Source: Epiperipatus broadwayi (taxonomy: Eukaryota; Onychophora; Udeonychophora; Euonychophora; Peripatidae). Taken from it: 64,000 nt of DNA. This document shows, in pieces, positions 12,821 through 22,343 of this stretch. The DNA lies in the NCBI GenBank assembly GCA_028023455.1, contig JAQFVV010000056.1, forward strand, positions 3,534,001 through 3,598,000, read 5' to 3'. A program made the position numbers and the translations under genes. The notes beneath the pieces were generated by a model. The model had not been told where the DNA came from. It searched no databases and saw only the letters and a list, made by a program, of their open reading frames with translations. Position 1 is the first letter of the stretch; every line of letters starts with the position of its first letter.

Positions 12821-12841
12821 GACCAGTGACAGTACTTGCAT

Positions 12842-12910
12842 GGGATTCGAACATGGGTCCTTAGATTCTTGATTATTGAATTTTAAGGTAACAACTGAGC
12901 CATCCTGCCA
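12842..12910 (-). promoter_or_regulatory. tRNA-like segment with A and B boxes, PLE copy A
   Basis: Minus strand: GGATGGCTCAGTTG (A-box-like, with a short deletion after it) and GTTCGAATCCC (B box), separated by 'ttaaaattcaataatcaaga'. It sits at the same place as in both pseudo-LTRs of copy B. Confidence 0.6.
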
Positions 12911-13550
12911 AAGGCAACAGTATGTAGTAATTTCATACACTTATTTATGAGGTTCCTCCTGATTTCTCCACTTTTTTCTAAGAGCAAAGTTGATTAGTGG
13001 TTTTTATACATTATGCATAATCACACTAGGTTGGCTTATGGGATTTTTTGCCATTGTCATGTGAGCAGCTTCTTTAATTTTCTTCTTTGTATCTTTTCTT
13101 TTCTATCCAATATTTTTGTATTTTCCCAATCGAATGTATGTTCATTGGTACATATATGGTCTGATACCTTAGACAAACTTTTTTCTCTTCTAATCATTAG
13201 TTTATGTTCTTGCAAGTGCTTTTCAATGGGATGGCTGGTCTCGCCAATATATATTCTTCCACATTCACATGGTATTTCATAGATGCGGTAATTCTCAGCA
13301 TTTCAAGTTTAGGCTTTGTAGATGTTAGAATTCCTCGTAGTGTGGTATGGCTCTGGAAAGGTGTTCTGATGTTATACTGATCGCAGATTTTCCTTAATTT
13401 GTCTGCTATTTTTGGAATGTATGGGTACACTACAGTACAAATAATTGTCTTTTCTCTTGATGGTTCTTTTTGTTGTCTATTTAACATTTTCTTAATAACA
13501 GCTGATAGATAACCATTTTTCAGAAAGTTTGTCCTATATTGTACCGTTTA

Positions 13551-13639
13551 TTTATATAAGGTACAAATATATTGGCATTTGGTAAAAGCTAAAAAAAAAA
13601 GTAAATTTAGATTTTTTTTGATTAGTATAATTTTTGTTA
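13551..13639. other. Short AT-rich spacer
   Basis: Separates PLE copy A from the inverted-repeat element. I see nothing in it. Confidence 0.4.
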
Positions 13640-14507
13640 AAACGTACAATGAAGGTTGAAATTGTCGTTCATATTTTTTTTTTATCTAATTAAAAATAAA
13701 AGTTAAAATTGGAGAGAACAAAAGACACACAAATTACCAATCTAGATAAGCTAAAAGAAAAATATTTTAGCTAATTAAAGATGGCCGAAAGACATTATAA
13801 AAAAGAGAACTTTGTAATGTAAATTTTATAAAGAATGTACAAGATTATCAAGGTATATTTTTGACAAACAAAAGATATGTGCAGAAGCCTGAAAACTGGA
13901 CTTGACTATAATTATAAAGAAAGAAACCAGTTAGATCAACATCTTGTTTCGTCTGTTTTTCTTATGGTCAGTCCTGGATAACAAAAGAATATATCCAGGA
14001 TCATCCTACGCTGAAATAATTCTGCATGTTGGAGTGAATCGGAGCTTTTGTTGACATCAGTACTGAAGATGGACATCAGAGAAACTTACGTGACCGACCA
14101 GTAGAATAGACCACAAGATCAACTTATAACTGAAGGCCGAGCTCATTCTCCCACAAAAAAAAACTATGCATAGTAATCTACAAGCTTCGTGAACTCACTA
14201 AACTTACTGGTAAGCTATGATTCATTATTCTTGATTGTGACTAAATTGTCGGCAAACCATTCTAAAAAAAAGTAAACTTAAAATAAACCTGATAGAGACT
14301 TTAATTTCATTGATAAAGAGACTCTTGTTTACCCAAGAACTTTTTAAGTGTGAAACTGTTGTTTTTTATTAATTGATTCATGTTTGTATTAATGTGCGTG
14401 TGTTCTCTCCAGTTTATTTAATTCACAATCTCTCTTTAAATATTTTAATTTGTTAGAATAAAAATATTTATTTCTAATATCAACCTTTTTCATTGTACGT
14501 TATTAAT
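13640..14507. mobile_element. Small DNA transposon with inverted ends
   Basis: The left end starts 'aacgtacaatgaaggttga' and the right end, reverse-complemented, starts 'aacgtacaatgaaaaaggttga'. A second matched pair lies further in: 'ggagagaacaaaagacacac' near 13711 and its counterpart near 14400-14415. The inside is GC-richer than the flanks and contains a perfect 8-bp hairpin (cctggata...tatccagg) at 13973-13999. No transposase frame is present, so it is non-autonomous. A clean target-site duplication is not clear; TTAA occurs just outside each end but not in exact register, so the superfamily is open. Confidence 0.6.
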
Positions 14508-14952
14508 AATAGTTATTAATGATTGTAATTAAATTTATTACCATTAGTTTAGTAAGATTTGAAAATATAATTCACCTTTGCCAATATGTTTTGAATAAGC
14601 TCCAGGAATAATAATATCAAAAAAATAATTCTAGTTATGGTATAATATAATACCGATTCTTTTAAAAACATTTTTCTTTTTAATTTGCGATTCGTGATGT
14701 GACAGATTTCAGCGGATTCTTACATGAATCCTGGTGCCCTGATAAAAAGAAATAAAAGCTGATTTTGTTGATAGCGTAAATCATAACAATTACTAGGTAG
14801 AGTTGATCAGGAAATATACTTATGTTTTTTAGAAATAGGAATGAAACTTTCTTCTTTTTTCATAAATTGATCAGCTCATGCAGTTTATTGTGTATAGAGG
14901 CCTAGCAACACATGGAAAACATTCCAATATAGATCTTTTCTTTTTCCAAATC
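14508..14952. other. AT-rich DNA, no gene recognised
   Basis: Nothing firm. A 'tggtgccctgataaa' word at 14729 resembles a primer-binding site, but no LTRs accompany it. Confidence 0.4.
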
Positions 14953-15119
14953 GATGCTCACATGACAATGGCAAAAAATCACATAAGCCAACCTAATGTG
15001 ACTAAACATAATGTATGGAAACCACTAATACTTTGCTCTTAGAAAAAAGTGAAAAAAACAGAAGGAACCTCATAGATAAGTATATAAAATTACTACATAC
15101 TATTGCCTTTGGCAGGATA

Positions 15120-15185
15120 ACTGTTGGTTAGAGCATTACCTTAAAATTCAATAATCAAGAATCTAAAAACCCAGGTTCGAATCAC
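15120..15185 (+). promoter_or_regulatory. tRNA-like segment, PLE copy B 5' pseudo-LTR
   Basis: The B box is GGTTCGAATCA (15173-15183). The A-box area reads GGATAACTGTTGGTTAGAG and has lost the GCTCA of the 3' copy. The Pol III promoter would be weaker here than at 17929. Confidence 0.55.
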
Positions 15186-15213
15186 ATGCTAGTACTGTCA
15201 CTGGTCAGGCCAG

Positions 15214-15256
15214 CAACACCTGAAGAGGGGAGAAAAATACCTCTCAAAACATTGTG
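15214..15256 (+). ncRNA. Hammerhead-like motif, PLE 5' pseudo-LTR
   Basis: CUGAAGA (fits CUGANGA), stem II GGGG/UCUC with G-U pairs around an A-rich loop, then AAAAC where GAAAC is expected. It runs straight into AUUGUGC without a stem III. The loss of G12 predicts weak or no activity. Confidence 0.5.
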
Positions 15257-15261
15257 CATTT

Positions 15262-15425
15262 ACTAACCTGTTTGCTGTGATATTACTAACAGTTGGTGTA
15301 TATACTAACCTGTTTGCTGTGATATTACTAACAATTGGTGCATATACTAATCTGTTTGCTGTGATATTACTAACAATTGGTGCATATACTAACCTGTTAG
15401 CTGTGATATTACTAACAGTTGAATG
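15262..15425 (+). repeat. 42-bp tandem repeat in PLE 5' pseudo-LTR, about four copies
   Basis: The unit 'acta(a)cctgtttgctgtgatattactaaca...' repeats every 42 bp: each copy has 'gctgtgatattactaaca', then 'gttggtg(t/c)atat'. The 3' pseudo-LTR at 18080-18115 has one copy and copy A has about one and a half, so the number changes between pseudo-LTRs of the same element. Confidence 0.85.
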
Positions 15426-15483
15426 TATTTGGAATATTTAAATAAAATTAAACTTTTCTAAAGACATTCAACACACATATTAC

Positions 15484-16123
15484 ATGATGGAAATAGTCCA
15501 ATATAAAAATACAGCTAGAACACCATCATCACAAACCTTCAGGAAAACACTAAGTATTCGATATGGACCCGATACTATATCAAACTTTAGATATTATGAA
15601 AAATTATGTCTAAAGCTGGCCAAAGTAGAAAATCATTTAATTTTCTTAAGTAAATGTAAATCTGAAGGGGTATTCCTAAAGGTTTGAAACTAAAACCCTC
15701 CAATTCACTCTCAGAGAGCTGAGAAAATTACTCACAGAGCAAGTGAAGCTCTGTTAAGAGAAAAAATAAATGCTCAAAGGTTTTCTAGGTATCAAACAAT
15801 ACATTCAATTAATAATGTAGAATGTTTTCTAAAAAATAAACTTACTGAGGATGACTACGAGAGTTTCTCAAGCAGTAAGAAAATCATATTCTACATTACA
15901 TGGAAAACAAAAGAATGCCAAAAGAAACTTGCTAACCTACATGGGCATATCAAAAATCATAATGTACCAAGCAATGTAACAGCTTCATGTGTTAAAAATG
16001 TAAGTTCCAAACATCTAACAGATACTGAAATTTCTGTTCTTGACAGAGGATTAAACTATGCCATAGCACCATATAATATTTCCTTATTAGATATAACGGT
16101 AACCACTGAGGAAGTGACTTAAA
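15484..16123 (+). pseudogene. PLE N-terminal coding region
   Basis: The first open stretch (15484-15687, 67 codons) begins in the pseudo-LTR and contains YYEKLCLKLAKVENHLIFL and SKCKSEGV, the N-terminal region seen ahead of PLE reverse transcriptases. It stops at 15686; the reading continues in other frames. Near 16020-16105 the conserved LTDTEISVLDRGLNYAIAP stretch and a DITVTTEE tail are readable, followed by a TAA at 16122. The region lies directly upstream of the RT. Stops and frame changes show decay. Confidence 0.75.
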
Positions 16124-16125
16124 AA

Positions 16126-17320
16126 TTGCCTTTACAAGAAGCAGCAGAATTATGCTGGAGAATAAAAAGAACACTTGACAAGCAACAAAAATTGATGTCA
16201 AACATATCCTATGGGGAGAGGAAAGCAATTAAATCTCTGAAAACAGATAAATCTACAATTATTCTCCCTGCTGACAAAGGCAATGCAACAATTGTAATGG
16301 ATATAACTGATTATGATAACAAAATACAAGAACTCCTCACAGCAAGGCCAATTGTCAAAGATCCAATACCAAGTACAGAAACAAAGTTACAAGCATTACT
16401 CAGAAAGCATCGCAAGTACTTCACTGATTCAGAAAATAGTAAAATAATATCATATTTCAGCAAAATTCCTCATCTTTATGGTCTATCTAAAATCCATAAG
16501 GATCACATTCCATTAAGACCTATTGTTAGTTCTAGAGATTCACCTCACCAGAATTTGGCAAGATTTCTTCTCAAAGTTCTAAGTCCTTTGGCATACAAGA
16601 ACCAGTCCTTTGTCAGGGATTCTAGACACTTTGTAGAATTAATCAAGAACATGAAAATTGAAAGAACTGACTTACTAGTAAGCTCTGATGTGGAAACTTT
16701 ATTCATGAATGTACCATGTGAAGAAGCATTGTCTATTGTAAGAAAAAGATTAAATGATGATAATAGTTTACAAACCAGAACAGCTCTTCCTATTGATAGC
16801 ATAATGGAACTACTAACATTCTGTATAAAAACAACCTACTTTCAATATAACACAGAATTCTTCCAACAAAATCAAGAAAATGGCTATGGGCTCACCATTG
16901 TCTCCTCTGATTAGCAATATTTACAGGGAAGAACTTGAAACCACAGCCATAAAAACTACTCCATATCCACCTAAAGTTTGGCTTCGCTATGTGGATGATA
17001 CATTTGTTGTATGGCACATGGTGAAGCATTGCTACAAACTTTCTGGATACACATCAACAACAAATCCCTACAATTAAATTCACAATAGAATCAGAACAAG
17101 AACAAAAATTGGCATTCTTAGATGTTCTTGCGACAAGACTCCCTTCATGGCAAAACCAAAACTACAGTTTACTGAAAACCTACACATACAGGAAAATATC
17201 CAGTCTATACATCCAATCACACCAGAAACACAAAACATGGAGTTATACTATCACTGTGGAACAGAACAAAAGAAGTTTGAAACTGGTGATTTGGAAAAAG
17301 ACAAGATCTATATAGAACAA
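16126..17320 (+). pseudogene. PLE reverse transcriptase region (broken)
   Basis: This is the Penelope-type reverse transcriptase, which would copy the element's RNA at a nicked target. The longest frame (16126-16914) carries ILPADKGNATIVMD near 16260, YGLSKIHKDHIPLRPIVSS near 16480 and SSDVETLFMNVPCEEAL near 16680, the latter with the first catalytic Asp. A frame change near 16880 moves the protein into the 16880-17077 frame, which has MAMGSPLSPLISNIY and then RYVDDTFVVW, the YVDD catalytic box. Another frame change follows; the 17109 frame has LAFLDVL and a TYTYRK stretch. All core RT motifs survive, but at least two frame changes interrupt them. Relative to working PLEs nothing large is missing. 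Confidence 0.88.
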
Positions 17321-17890
17321 ACTCTTAGGAAAAATGGCTATCCATCAGCTGTTATTAAGAAAATGTTAAATAGACAACAAAAAGAACCATCAAGAGAAAA
17401 GACAATTATTGATAGCAGACAAATTAAGAAAAATCTGCAATCAGTATAACTTCAGAACAGTTTTCCAGAGCCATACCACACGATGAGGAATTCTAACATC
17501 TATAAAGCCTAAACTTGAAATGCTGAAAAGAAAAAACTGCATCTATGAAATACCATGTGAATGTGGAAGAACATATATTGGTGAGGTCAGCCATCCCATT
17601 GAAAAGTGCTTGCAAGAACCTAAACTGATGATGAGAAGAGAAAAAACAGATGTGTCTAAGGTAGCAGACCATGTATGTACCAATGAACATACGTTCGATT
17701 AAGGAAAATATAAAAATATTGGATAGAGAAGAAAAGGTACAAAAAAGACAATTTAAAGAAGCTGCTCACATGACAATTGCAAAAAATCCCATAAGCCAAC
17801 CTAGTGTAACTATACATAATGTATGGAAACCACTAATCAACTTTGCTTTTAGAAAAAAGTGGAGAAATCAGGAGGAACTTCATAGATAAG
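17321..17890 (+). pseudogene. PLE linker and GIY-YIG endonuclease (broken)
   Basis: The linker has RKNGYPSAVIKKMLNRQQ near 17330-17380, then a deletion relative to copy A at about 17410. The 17520-17702 frame has CIYEIPCECGRTYIGEVSHP, the GIY-YIG nuclease core preceded by its CxC pair, and HVCTNEHTFD at the end. In PLEs this nuclease nicks the target DNA. The following frame (17671-17889) runs into the 3' pseudo-LTR. The downstream Arg expected after YIGE is replaced (HPIEKCLQE; copy A reads HPIEKHLQEHK). Confidence 0.85.
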
Positions 17891-17921
17891 TATATGAAAT
17901 TTACTACATACTGTTGCCTTT

Positions 17922-18000
17922 GGCAGGATAGCTCAGTTGGTTAGAGTGTTACCTGAAAATTCAATAATCAAGAATCTAAGGATCCAGGTTCGAATCCCAT
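17922..18000 (+). promoter_or_regulatory. tRNA-like segment with exact A and B boxes in PLE 3' pseudo-LTR
   Basis: It begins GGCAGGA-TA. The A box TAGCTCAGTTGG (17929-17940) and B box GGTTCGAATCC (17987-17997) match the eukaryotic Pol III type 2 consensus exactly. A D-stem (GCTC/GAGT) is possible. In the other copies CCTTA/TAAGG can form an anticodon-like stem around a 20-nt loop. The acceptor and T stems do not close, so it is tRNA-derived rather than a working tRNA. It occurs at the same place in all three PLE copies with this region. Confidence 0.7.
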
Positions 18001-18026
18001 GTTAGTACTGTCACTGGTCAGGCCAG

Positions 18027-18080
18027 CAACACCTGAAGAAGAGGGGAGAAAAATGTCTCTCGAAATGTTGTGCATATACT
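18027..18080 (+). ncRNA. Hammerhead-like motif, PLE 3' pseudo-LTR
   Basis: CUGAAGA, then a stem II with a 3-nt insertion relative to the 5' copy (AGAG/CUCU), CGAAAU, and straight into GUUGUGC with no stem III. G12-A14 are intact here. Outer pairing of GGUCAG (upstream) with CUAACC (downstream) gives five of six pairs. The known stem III-less PLE hammerheads cleave as dimers. Confidence 0.55.
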
Positions 18081-18242
18081 AACCTGTTTTGCTGTGATAT
18101 TACTAACAGTTGAATGTATTTGGAATATTTAAATAAAATTAAACTTTTCTAAAAACATTCAACACACATATTAGATTAAGGAAATAGTCCAATATAAAAA
18201 ATACAGCTAGAACACCATCATCACAAAGCTTCAGAAAAATAC

Positions 18243-21200
18243 TGGATTTGAATGTTTCATAAATAGCACATTGTTTTTGTAAATGTTTATCTCTATTTAT
18301 TAATCCTTAATCCATATAAATAAGATTATCTATTACATTAACTAAAGTGATAACTGCTTAATTATGTCTGTTTAAACATATTCTCAATAGTATTCAGTTC
18401 CATGCACAGATACAGAAATCATCAATTCATCCATTTTTTCCACTCCATTTTCTTCGTTGCCCAGTTCTTCAAATCAGCATAACTAACATATACATAATGC
18501 AAAAAAAAAAAAAAAATAACACCAACGATGTTATTAGTTTTTTGATTATTACAAACTACAATTTTTTAACATTAATTCATTGCAGGGCAAATTATTTAAA
18601 AAATACAGTCCTGATAAAATAATGTGGAATTTTAAGGAAATAAAAAATATGTCAAAAACACAAAAAATGATAAATAAAAAAGAAGACTCATTACAACCAA
18701 GATAAATTTTATTCCCACAGATTCCATTCTTTGCCCAACTAAAGTATATTTAATCTTGAAACAGTTTGTATCAATGACAATGAATTGCTACTCAAAAACT
18801 TGGGAAAAATTTTCAAAAAATATAAAAGCAGAAGTGAAAATTTCACAAGGTTCAATTAAATATATTCCTAAATTTCATTACCTGAAATCTTTTTATCCAA
18901 GATACATTCATCATTTAATCAAAGACAACCCAAAAAGATGACTATAATTTACAAAGATAGTAATAAATAAAATTGGAAATTTTTGTGAAGTGATGAGGTT
19001 TTTTTAAGCTATAAGATCATAATAACTCCAGTGTAACTACATTATACAGTTAACATCAAAACAGCATCATGTGTTGTTATGCAAAACAGTAGCTAAAGAT
19101 TCCTAAATCAAAACTCCACCTATTTTCCTATTGCATAATCTTCTGAACAATAACAATTCAATTATTTTACAGCAATTATATAATTATGCAAAAGTTAGAA
19201 TCATACATGTAATTTTAAATTCATGTATTGTGAAACCATTTGAAAAATCTATTTACAAATAATAGTTATCTTGCAGTGTCAGTTCATCCATAAATGCTGA
19301 AAATCCACTAATCTAATATGAAAGTTCCTCCTGTTTTGTTCTTAAATTTTTATATATTCATCTAAAAACTTATTTTCTTTATTGTAACTCAGACTTGATA
19401 GTATTTTATATAATTAATTTTATTTTGCAGTAGTGAATATTCTATGTAAGCTAGGATTAGTATCGGAACTAATTTATAAGCTGGGATTGCATTCACAAAG
19501 AACCATACCAAATTGCAAACCAGTACAAAGTGTGTTATACAATAGACATAATGCATCATTTATGTGCAATTTGATGGTAGCATTGAGTTCAAAATACATA
19601 TAAGAAAGCACAAAATCAACTTAATGCTTTAGCCATATTCAGTATAGAAAACAGATGCAACAAATTTTAATAAAGTTAGAAATTTGGTAAAAAAAAAAAA
19701 GTAATTTAAATATATATAGATAAGTATCTATTTGATATTTTTCTTTTTACATTGAAATGTATTTACATGAATAACTCAAGTATTAAATGGTATATATGTT
19801 TTGATTTTTATTAATGATATATGTCATTTCAGTCTACAGTTATTTTTTTTACTTTTATTGCTACAGCCTTACCACTACAAATTATTACAAGTAGCGGTTA
19901 TTATCTTTAAATTTTTCAGAATAAAGTTAGTCCATAATTGCAATAACAATCTAATTATTACAAAATCTATTTCTAATAAAATAATGACCATTATATTATG
20001 CAAAACTAGATACTGAAATACAATAGATTAATTTCAAAGTTCATTACAATGTTTTTATTTTTATTTTATTTAATAAAGTATTCTAATGTCCACTCTACTG
20101 AGTCATAGATTATTACAAATTCAAACCTTTTCCCCTCATAATCTTTAATAATTCATGCAGAATCACACCAGTTCCTTGCCTTTTGCCATTTTTTTAAAAT
20201 CTCGGTTAAAGTTTTTATAATTTCCTCCTTTATTATTATTATTATATAATCTATTCAATCTCATCAATTTGATTTTCTGTTTTAATTAATACACACAAAG
20301 ATTTGTTATTTCTATAACAAATAGCCATTTACATATTAATGTACACTTCTATCTTCAATTATGTTTTTATTCCTATATTTTGCCTTTCTTATTTATTCAA
20401 ATTTACTTATTCTTTATAATTCTTCTACCTCTCTAAATTCTCATTGTAAACATTTCTTCCTAAATTTTGCTAAATTCTCTATACATGCTTTTAACTTCTA
20501 CAATTTTTTTTATCTTCTTTAAATACATGATTTTTCTGTTCTATTATGTTTTCTTAATTCTTCTTGAATAATTTCTATTTTTATTTCAATTTACTTAATC
20601 ATAATACTTATTTTATTCTTATTTTCTTATTCAATAAATCTGTTTTCTTCCATTATTTAAATTTATCATTAATCCTACCATTATTAAATTGTATTACGTA
20701 GAGCTCCAAGATAAAAATATTACATCAAAACAATCAAATTAAAACATATTCTCACTCCCTATAACCTTTCCATGTCCAAATACTTCTTTTATAATTGTTT
20801 AAATCTTATTTAATCATTATTATCATATTAATTTATGCAATTCAACTGCAGTCTTGACAATACTGAATTTTGTCTTTTTTTTTCATATTTATTTCAGTTT
20901 GTATTCTTTACACATTTTACCCTTTAATACTACAATATATTTACAGTAAAGTGACAGTATATACTATATTTTGATCCAAGTCCCCTTGCATACATTGTAC
21001 ATAGAGTATATTAACTCATATTTTATTGATGAACTTTGATTAGAATAGAATATGCATTGTTCATCATTGAATTGCAATCATACAGAACTTTCAAGCAAAC
21101 ATATATAACTCTACTGCTTTTTTTATACGTATAATATGCATATATAAATTAAGACTAGTATAAACAAATTTTTTAAAAAATAATATAATTATTAATAATA

Positions 21201-22343
21201 AATTGAAGGGAAGCATTTATATATATTGGTGGTGTTCACGAATTCAGTTGCAAAAAAAATAAGTATTCGAAAAACTTACTGTATCATTCTTTTTTTGTTT
21301 TTTTAAATGTATAACAAAATGTCTTACTTTCTTTTTTTCCAGTAACATTTTTGTAAACTTTTAGCACTATGCTTCGATCACATTTTATTAGTTACAGAAT
21401 ACTGCACATCAAATTCGGAAATGATAATAAATAAAAACTAAAGTGTATTTTCAATATTAACTGAAATTTTAATAAATACAATCATGTATAGTCCTTCAAG
21501 CTGAATTGCTGCTATATTGTAAAATTTTTACAAATTTTTTATTTTTTTAAACATGATTGGGTAGCATGCTCAGAGATGGAAAAATGGCTTCTTGTATATA
21601 TATGTAGGGAACTGTATTAAATTTACAAATTCTAATGTTTCTTGTTTATTTCCATTTTTGTTATTTGTTTACATTTTTTATTAGATAACATATAACTGAA
21701 GTTGTGTATATTGATACAACATACTTCATGGTTTCACTGTATTTTCTTTCATTGTTCCATAAAACCTATTCAACTTATCTTCAATTACTTCACTACTTTA
21801 TAAAAGAATTCTATCTAATTATTATATAAACTTCAATGATGACATGTATCTTTAAATTAACTTTACTCAACTATTAATTTATGATTTACCAAATTTTCAT
21901 ATATGATACAATTTACCATTCTCTCTTCTCATCTCTAATATTGTAATTGTAATTAATTACACCTATCTCTATTTCTTTTTTTTACATTCCTTTATAATTA
22001 TAAAACTAACATTTTTTTTTACAGAATGGCAAACAGAAGAATCACACAAATCTAGATTCTAAAAGTTGTCAAATAATTAAAAACAAATTCTAAACTAATC
22101 TTTAAATGCAAATATAAATCTGAGCATTGTTAGATTCTATGCAGTGATCAAACATTATTAACTTCTCAAGTAACTATAGATTAAAGGTAAAGTAACATTG
22201 TATATTAATTTAAAAAAAGAGTATTCTATGATTTTAATAATGCAATTTTTGAATCACAATCCAAACTAAAGATTCAAAATCAATATTTATATCTTTACTG
22301 GAAAATTCCATGTTGTATTGAAATAGCACTTAAGAGTTATATT
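18243..22343. other. AT-rich DNA, no gene recognised
   Basis: No coding frame or RNA gene that I can support in about 4.1 kb. 20100-20800 is strongly pyrimidine-rich on the plus strand and may be an eroded LINE in minus orientation, but no motif confirms it. There is a (TTA)n run near 20232. Confidence 0.45.

Larger units (their letters stand above)
12657..13550 (-). mobile_element. Penelope-like element, 5'-truncated copy A
   Basis: The minus strand runs from the linker after the RT through the GIY-YIG nuclease and the full pseudo-LTR to the 'ggaaatagtccaatataaa' terminus at 12660. The region around 13490 encodes KKMLNRQQKEPSREKTI, as does copy B at 17360. The nuclease follows near 13300-13180 with IPCECGRIYIGE (the CxC-G-YIG signature) and HPIEKHLQEHK, broken by a frame change from the upstream 96-codon frame. 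The pseudo-LTR includes the tRNA-like segment and the hammerhead-like motif. Copy A keeps a stretch (about 33 bp) that copy B lacks near 17410. It faces copy B head to head across a small transposon. Confidence 0.85.
14953..15551 (+). repeat. PLE copy B 5' pseudo-LTR
   Basis: It matches 17762-18242 in order: 'gctcacatgacaa', 'cataatgtatggaaaccact', the 'ggcaggata' tRNA-like start, B box, 'actgtcactggtcaggcca', hammerhead-like motif, 42-bp repeats, 'atttggaatatttaaataaa', 'acattcaacacacat'. Divergence between the two is modest, with single-base changes every 10-20 bases. Confidence 0.85.
14953..18242 (+). mobile_element. Penelope-like element, near full-length copy B
   Basis: The element has the classic PLE layout: a pseudo-LTR (14953-15551), the coding region, and a second partial copy of the same pseudo-LTR (17762-18242) in direct orientation. 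Coding starts inside the pseudo-LTR, so the 3' copy also ends with the first codons (the 'aatagtccaatataaaa...cagctagaacaccatc' segment). The coding region runs N-terminal domain, RT, linker and GIY-YIG nuclease on the plus strand, but it is split by several frame changes and stops. The GIY-YIG domain places it with canonical endonuclease-bearing PLEs. The 5' pseudo-LTR is about 126 bp longer than the 3' one because of extra 42-bp repeats. The element is probably inactive as a protein source. Confidence 0.9.
17762..18242 (+). repeat. PLE copy B 3' pseudo-LTR
   Basis: A direct repeat of the 5' pseudo-LTR with one 42-bp unit. It ends near 18242, after which similarity to the coding start stops. 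I saw no target-site duplication that I could confirm. Confidence 0.82.

Noticed and set aside
14725-14750. 'tggtgccctgataaa' resembling an LTR-retrotransposon primer-binding site
   Set aside because: No LTR pair, polypurine tract or gag/pol frame nearby.
15214-15256. Full-length stem I between CAACAC and GUUGUG in the PLE ribozyme motif
   Set aside because: They look complementary but are not in antiparallel register; only the first two pairs and the outer GGUCAG/CUAACC pairing hold.
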